From Thunnus maccoyii (taxonomy: Eukaryota; Chordata; Actinopteri; Scombriformes; Scombridae), in the NCBI RefSeq assembly GCF_910596095.1, contig NC_056545.1:1720001-1784000 (forward strand): a stretch of 64,000 nucleotides of DNA, in the 5' to 3' direction. The notes under the pieces are model-generated. The model did no database searches and was not told the DNA's origin. It saw nothing but the letters and a program-made list of their open reading frames with translations. How positions within the stretch are numbered: position 1 is the first letter of the stretch; each line of letters opens with the position of its first letter. Shown here one piece after another: positions 58,601 to 64,000 of the stretch. The translations under genes were made by a program, and so were the position numbers.

Positions 58601-60573
58601 TGAATAAATCAGTACAAAGTCTCAAAGAAATGCACTCAACAATGGTGGAATCTTTCTCTCCTAGAAAATAAACATATGCTTACGTCAATATTGTAGCGAA
58701 ACACAAGAAAAGAATAAAGGCTTTGATGCAACACTGGCAAAAGCTGATCCAGGTTCAACTTTTTGGATGTACATCTTTTTGCTGGAGTCCTCTGCATTAT
58801 CTGATCTCACTGAATATCACTGAAATGAATGAAGGGGCTGCGTTTTGCAACTTAGAGCTGCTTTCTGTCTGAACACAGCCTAGAAACTCAGCGATACAAT
58901 TGCTGTGAGCATAACTCACTAGTTTACTACATTTACAACAAAGGCAACAGGGCATCAATATATCAAAGTGACTGTATTTTTTTATTTTATTCTTACCTTG
59001 TCAGGTTGGCTGCTCTTCAATTGATCTTTAAAAGAAGAAACAAACATTCAGTCAGTCAGTTTCACACTGATGCCTTCCTCTGTGCAGCAGAGGCTGTTTA
59101 GGTTTTGTTTGACATCATTCTGTCTGTTTATCCCCATTTGTGGAATAGAGCAGAAAAGACTTGGCAGAAAAAGAATATAATATTCATAAGTATGTTTTAA
59201 TTAGTATATAATCACCTGAAAATAAGAATTGTTGTGTTTTTGTTAGCTTAGAATGAGCCCTTTATATCTACAGAAAGTCCTCTTCCATGGAGCCCACCAT
59301 GTTGCACCACCATGTTTCTACAGTAGCCCAGAATGGACAAAACACTGGCTCTACAGAGGGCTTTTCACGTTCTCCGACACATTTGGATAGTGGAGGTTCT
59401 CTGGTAGATTGAAATAAAAAATTAAATTTGCTGGGAGCTACTAGTATAGTGTGCGGAACTGAAGCAACCCATCAACTTGATCGATTTGCAAGGCTGCAAA
59501 CACAATTGTTAAGATTTGGAGGGTGTACATGTCAGCTCCTCTGCTATCTACCGTTACCCAAAACACTCTTCTCCATGTAGGTTTGCAGAGATGTTAACGT
59601 GTATCTTTTGAGAAGCCTACCTTTGGTTTCAGCCAACGTTGTCATCGTCACCCTCTGGTTTTTGGTTGTTTCCTCCCTGTTTTCCTTCATGGAATCTATC
59701 GGAACAATCAAACAAACGTATTCTCTCATTTAGCATTTTTGACTATTCCAGTGGTACCTTTTGTCTGTAGAGAGATGTGGTGTTGATGTAGGACTATTGA
59801 AAAAATGAATCTTTTTGTCTATAAAATGTCAGAACATGGTAAAAAAATTGCAATTTCCCAGTATCAAAGTTGACGTCTACAGATGTCTTGTTATATCTGA
59901 ACTGTCCAAAACCCAAATATATTCAATTTGCTGTCATGTATGACAGAGAAAAGCATTAAATCATCACATTTTTCAGCAAAAATGAAATTTTGATATAATA
60001 AGTAATTGTAGGTCATATTGTGCCTTCTGGTTTTCCACCATACTTTCTTTAGATGGTTTTATAGTGATACAGGTATTAAATGTCATTTTATATGATATTA
60101 AAAAGGTCTTAAAGTCTTAAACGTAACTTGGTGAACCTGCAGAAACCCTGGTCTGTGCTGCTGCCTCCTGTTTCACAGACAATGCACTGACCATAAAAGC
60201 CTCTGTGCACGCTCATAGCAGGCGTCTGCGGAGGCCTCACATAAACAACTAATAAGTGTGTGAACTCACCTCTGTTCTCTTCTTCATGTTTGTTGCTCAG
60301 TTTGTCCACAAAGGGGCGCAACAGGTCCTGGACTGCAGAGTCCTTCCTCGGTATCAGATCCATTGCTTCATTGATTGCAGAGACGGACTCATCTACTCCT
60401 AAGTGCTGGATGATTATTTGGGGCATCTTCTCTCTGGACGTGCCAGTCTTCACACTTTTAGGGATTTTGTCAAAACAGGAACAAAACAGCATCTTCTTGT
60501 ATTCTGACTTATCCAGCTCCTCAAGGATGGAGGTCAGGGCTGTTTTCCATTTTTTCTCTAAAATGTTTGGCAT
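55635..60573 (-). CDS. P7: PYHIN-like protein, tandem duplicate of P6
   Basis: Exons: 60,573-60,270 (PYD, 101 residues), 59,695-59,621 (DSMKENREETT), 59,025-58,997 (DQLKSSQPDK), 58,547-58,125 (OB1, 141), 57,291-57,061 (OB2, 77), and the 12-codon remnant 55,673-55,635. Phases agree and the total is 366 residues. The micro-exon 58,660-58,640 has lost its donor (TTGAGT for GTGAGT) and is predicted to be skipped, which keeps the frame because it is 21 nt. OB1 (SDEESCIKVMVYGEDRHQDI) and OB2 (SIRITLWGKDTKQLRG) are very close to P6. An alternative end reads past OB2 into the intron for 32 more residues. The OB1-OB2 intron carries about 730 bp that P6 lacks. Confidence 0.75.
56395..56890 (+). mobile_element. 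LINE reverse-transcriptase C-terminal fragment
   Basis: Frames give SRLDYCNPVFTGL, ITPVLRSLRWLPVCQRIDFK, LVYKALNGLGPKYISDLL and PSRPLRWSGTDLLSVPR, the L2-type 3' end. At least one frame change near 56,540 shows it is not intact. Confidence 0.85.
57333..58062. repeat. Insertion in P7 intron, absent from P6
   Basis: P6 and P7 are alike on both sides (CAACAAGTTCC before and AGATAG.CCAACTCT after), but P7 has about 730 bp more. The insert contains variants of GGTATGTTGGTATATG and CCAACATATGCC. Element type unresolved. Confidence 0.6.
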
Positions 60574-61567
60574 CTCTGACAAATAGACAAAAGACAGAAA
60601 AATGAGAAAAATAAGACAAACAGAATGATTACTAATGTGTATACAGTGTAAATTCTAACTATTAGAGACAAAATTCAACACCTCCTGCCCTCAACAGGCA
60701 CTGATTTATCCCCAGACACAGGAACCTTAGAAACAGCTGTAAAACCTGATATATATTTAGACTGTTTTTCTCCAATTGACCTTCCTGAATTAACTTGAAC
60801 AATGATTTGTTCATCTAAACCATCAATCTGTCTCTTAGACCAGGGGTTCGCAACTGGTCTCACCATGGGACCCACATTTTCCCATGGTCATTAAGTTGCG
60901 ACCCACTTTTAAAGAATTCAAGCCAAGCAAATTTATTTTTCAAAAATATCCTTCAAAAATACACGTCATCTTTTTTCTTAACATAAATACATATCTTTGC
61001 ATGTACAAAGTGCATTTCAGAGCACATTATTAAGAAACTGAGGACGAAATGTGACAAAAATACAAATTTTAAATACTCTGGGTATATTTGGTATATATTT
61101 TATATTATATCTATGTTTAGATAACAGTAGTTTATTGTATGACATACACTATATTTCCGATTGTCTTCTATCCAAACATAAGTTTTTTTTGCATGTCCCT
61201 GAGAATGTAATAATCCAACAGTCCAGCTGCCAACACTTGATTTCACAGGAGAATATTATCAGGTATAATTAAATATAGTAAAACATACTGATAAACACAC
61301 AGCTGACAGTCATCTGTGGGACAAACAGCCCTCTCCAAATAATACTACACAAACAATGAACAATGTGTACCTTAAGTTACTGTACAGGACACATTAATCC
61401 AGTAAAACATAACAGCCAGAACATGCGGCTAATCTGTCGGGCTCTTCACCTTGCTTTGTTCCAACCTGGTTGGTTTAGTATTTTAATGTGATTAAGGATC
61501 TCACCTCACAGTAGATTCATTTTTCAAAAGGAATAAGTAATGTGTTGTTAGAAATGTTAATACTCAC

Positions 61568-61615
61568 TTTGTCCTTTTCTTCCACCACAGCCGGACTGTG
61601 TCGACAGTTAGAGTT
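61568..61615 (-). other. P7 noncoding first exon (predicted)
   Basis: Donor AAA|GTGAGT at 61,568; TTCCCGCCACTGAG directly upstream (61,617-61,630), as in P5 and P6. Confidence 0.65.
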
Positions 61616-61869
61616 GCTCTCAGTGGCGGGAAGAAATTTGAATCGGTCTTTTATGCGGCTGCGTGGCAGATACCAACTTAAATAATGTTTTACAAACTGC
61701 TTGCCACCCTGTTTATCTACATTAAATGATCAAATAATAACATGAAGACAGATATTTCACCATCAATCTTTTACTTTTCTAACTTTGACTAAAAATCCTC
61801 ATAATATCCAGTGTCAAATGCACAGCTCCCCCTTTCCGGTGAACAGTGGTTTGGCTGAGCTGAGCAGGT

Positions 61870-61886
61870 ACTTCCACTTTCATTTC
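61870..61886 (-). promoter_or_regulatory. Degenerate ISRE upstream of P7
   Basis: The minus strand reads GAAATGAAAGTGGAAGT. The core GAAAGTGGAAG is one base from the P6 element GAAAGTGAAAG at the equivalent position. Confidence 0.5.
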
Positions 61887-62135
61887 AACCAAAACCGCAG
61901 TTTATTGTCTTGTGCTGTCAGAAAAGTTTTTTATTTATTTATTTTTATATATATCTGTTTTAGTCCATTTAATTATTGTATGTAATTTAACCTTTCTCTT
62001 ACCTACCTCATTGTTTTATGTATTTTGATTCTATCTATCTTTTTAACACAAAATCTTAATCAGAAAAAAATGCTATAGCTTTTAGATAATTGTAGTGGAG
62101 TAAAAACTAATAGTTGCCTTTATGATGTAGTCAAG

Positions 62136-63018
62136 TGTTGAAAGTTCCACCATATGTGACCAAGACAAGCTCTATTCAAGCCTACTTTAAACTACTTTAT
62201 TTAATTAAAGTTGGGGACAAATTAACATAACTTAATGTGTTGCACCAGTTTCTGAGGAATTTGCACACCTTGTGTAACGTGTACTAAACTAGAACTGAAC
62301 CTTCAAGAATGACTATACAAATACAAACAAACATCACAAAACTTCATCATCAGGCAACCACCTGAAATTCTGAGTCAATACAGGAGCTGCATTCATGCAT
62401 CTTGCATCTTGTGTTCCTTTAAGGTAAGAAAAGACGCCTCCCTTGGTATAGGCTGATAGTAGTTTCTGTAATTGATTAGATTAAACATTTATTGACTCTT
62501 GTTAAGTTAAAAATTTGTGCTGTATATTAAATGATAGTGTAGTAATGGTTCAGGTTCAGTTACTAATGCTAATATACAGTTGTACATGTGTTAGAGGTAG
62601 GATTTCAGTACAATATTAGGTTGAGGGTTTATAATTAGGAGTCTAATTGGCTAAACTGTTAGGGCTAGGGCTCTGAGGCTGCCCTATAAAACCGGACGAG
62701 TGCCCTCGACTGCAAGAGTGGGCCTCCTCCAGTTTGTAGGTCATCTTGGAGTATTTTCAAACCTCCAACACCTATTGCACCTACACATTTCGTTGTGACC
62801 AAGGCTGTCAGGACATACTTAACTATATAGGCCCATTGGTAGTGGTTCAACGACAGCTGGTGATTATGGAAGCCAGGCTGAATTTTGGTTCCCTAAGCAA
62901 GGCCAGGGTGGTCGTGCGTCTGTAGATTTTGGGAACTATGTTCGATACCTAGGTCAGAGGTAGAGGACAGCTGTCTGTCGGTGCCTTATCCACACCAGCA
63001 GGGGGTATAACCACTTCA
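62136..63018. mobile_element. Probable solo LTR
   Basis: Compared with the duplicate upstream of P6 (GATGTAGTGAAGTAAAAG near 51,980), this copy is interrupted by 883 bp that begin TGTTGAAAG and end CACTTCA, flanked by CAAG and GAAG as a near-perfect 4-bp target duplication. TG...CA ends and a TATAAAA box at about 62,682 suit an LTR. No internal retroviral or retrotransposon coding sequence is attached. Confidence 0.6.
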
Positions 63019-64000
63019 GAAGTAAAAGTATAAAGTTGCATAAAATGGAAACACTCGTGTAAAGTATAAATATTGTACCAAAGTACAATACTTGCTTGTT
63101 TAAAATCTACACATAATTAAGTTTCTCAGTGAATGCACATTGTTTTTAAGAGACTTCCCTAATTGTTGGGATGTTGGTTTTTAATATAAACACACATTGG
63201 CTGTGATTAAAATGCAGCACAGTATTTCTTATGAATCGTTACCTGCATTGTGTCAGTGAACTTCATTAACTTTGACTGAATGACAGATTATGTGGCTACT
63301 AACACTTTAGAGTACCACATTTATGTATTCATTTATTGATGTGTTTATGTACCGTCTACAGAAAACATCCACTGATTGAATGTGAAACCCATAAAATTCC
63401 TCTTAAAGGTAAAATCTTGAAGATTAGAAAAGATGAAGAACACAGACATCAGTCAGTATCTTCATCGTGTCCTCCTCCTCCTCCCTCTGCAGCTGGTTGA
63501 AAGGAGGGGCTTTTTCAGCCAGTAGCTAAGTTTACAAGAATTTACCAAACTTTATTATATGTTACAAACTATGCTAAGCACAAACACAAATAGAGCAGAG
63601 CAGAAGACAGAGAAGCTAGCACAACCATAACTGGCAGCAAAATGTGCTAGAGACTCAATATAGTTTCCTTGTGTGTCTCCACAGTAAGCAGAGCATGTTT
63701 AGCAGAGCAGCATTTGCAAGAGCTCCCAGTGTCTACACAGGAGGCGTTAAGGTACAGTGCTGAGCGTTGGTCACCCGCATTTTGCTCCCTGGGGCGGCCT
63801 CTTGTGGAGAATGCAGTCTGATGTGCTGGGGTGAGGAGCTGGAGTCTGGATATTGAAATAATGAGTGAGTCGGCCAGTCTGGACTTGAAAAGTTCCCATT
63901 GGAAGGGAACCCCTGGTTTAGACTCTCATGCTTTTATAGGCTTGACCCTCAACTCATGACTCCAGATTCTGAGGTTTCACTTCCTGTTGCTCTGAGTCAC
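63019..64000. other. Upstream flank of P7, duplicated sequence
   Basis: The part 63,019-63,290 matches 51,985-52,245 upstream of P6 (AAAATGCAGCACA and CTTCATTAACTTT are shared), so the tandem duplication extends at least this far. 63,465-63,600 matches 50,940-51,130. No exon seen. Confidence 0.6.

Noticed and set aside
59544-59729. Separate small gene
   Set aside because: It is the 75-nt linker exon of P7 with intron on both sides; the same exon occurs in P6 at 49,465-49,539.

Overview
The window is vertebrate genomic DNA, most likely from a teleost fish. It is AT-rich, its genes are split into many short exons with GT/AG borders, and it is littered with fish-type LINE tails, Tc1-like and MITE ends and microsatellites. 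Everything here was read by eye; no database search was possible. Gene models were built by matching exon phase, splice signals and similarity between copies inside the window.

Region 1 (1-11,200, + strand) carries the 3' part of NUP98, the Nup96 half of the Nup98-Nup96 precursor. Eleven consecutive exons join in frame to 708 codons and a stop at 9041. Its introns hold a LINE remnant interrupted by a degenerate telomere-like array, and several interspersed repeats.

Region 2 (11,200-64,000) is a tandem cluster, all on the minus strand, built from a shared set of exons: a noncoding first exon, a PYRIN (PYD) exon, short linker exons, and exons for OB-fold-like domains. From low to high coordinates I name the units P1 (about 15.6-16.8 kb, broken), P2 (22.0-27.7 kb, PYD + basic linker + C-terminal domain), P3/P4 (31.1-38.8 kb, an ASC/PYCARD-like PYD-CARD gene with a further PYD exon upstream), P5 (40.1-44.8 kb, the intact archetype), P6 (47.3-51.5 kb) and P7 (55.6-61.6 kb). 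P6 and P7 are a tandem duplication with a period near 10 kb; P1 and P2 are another with a period near 9 kb.

P5 joins in frame to 436 residues: PYD, a KKRK-containing exon, two linker micro-exons, two consecutive OB-like exons whose order and motifs resemble the two OB folds of the mammalian HIN-200 domain, and a third C-terminal domain I do not recognise. This is the layout of a PYHIN (AIM2/IFI16-type) DNA sensor, a family usually described as restricted to mammals. It lies beside an ASC-like adaptor gene made from the same PYD type. Four of the transcription units (P2, P3/P4, P6, P7) have exact or near-exact interferon-response elements about 260-330 bases upstream of the first-exon donor. 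The inference is an interferon-regulated cytosolic or nuclear nucleic-acid sensing cluster in which PYD-OB proteins could nucleate a locally encoded PYD-CARD adaptor. Function is inferred from architecture only.
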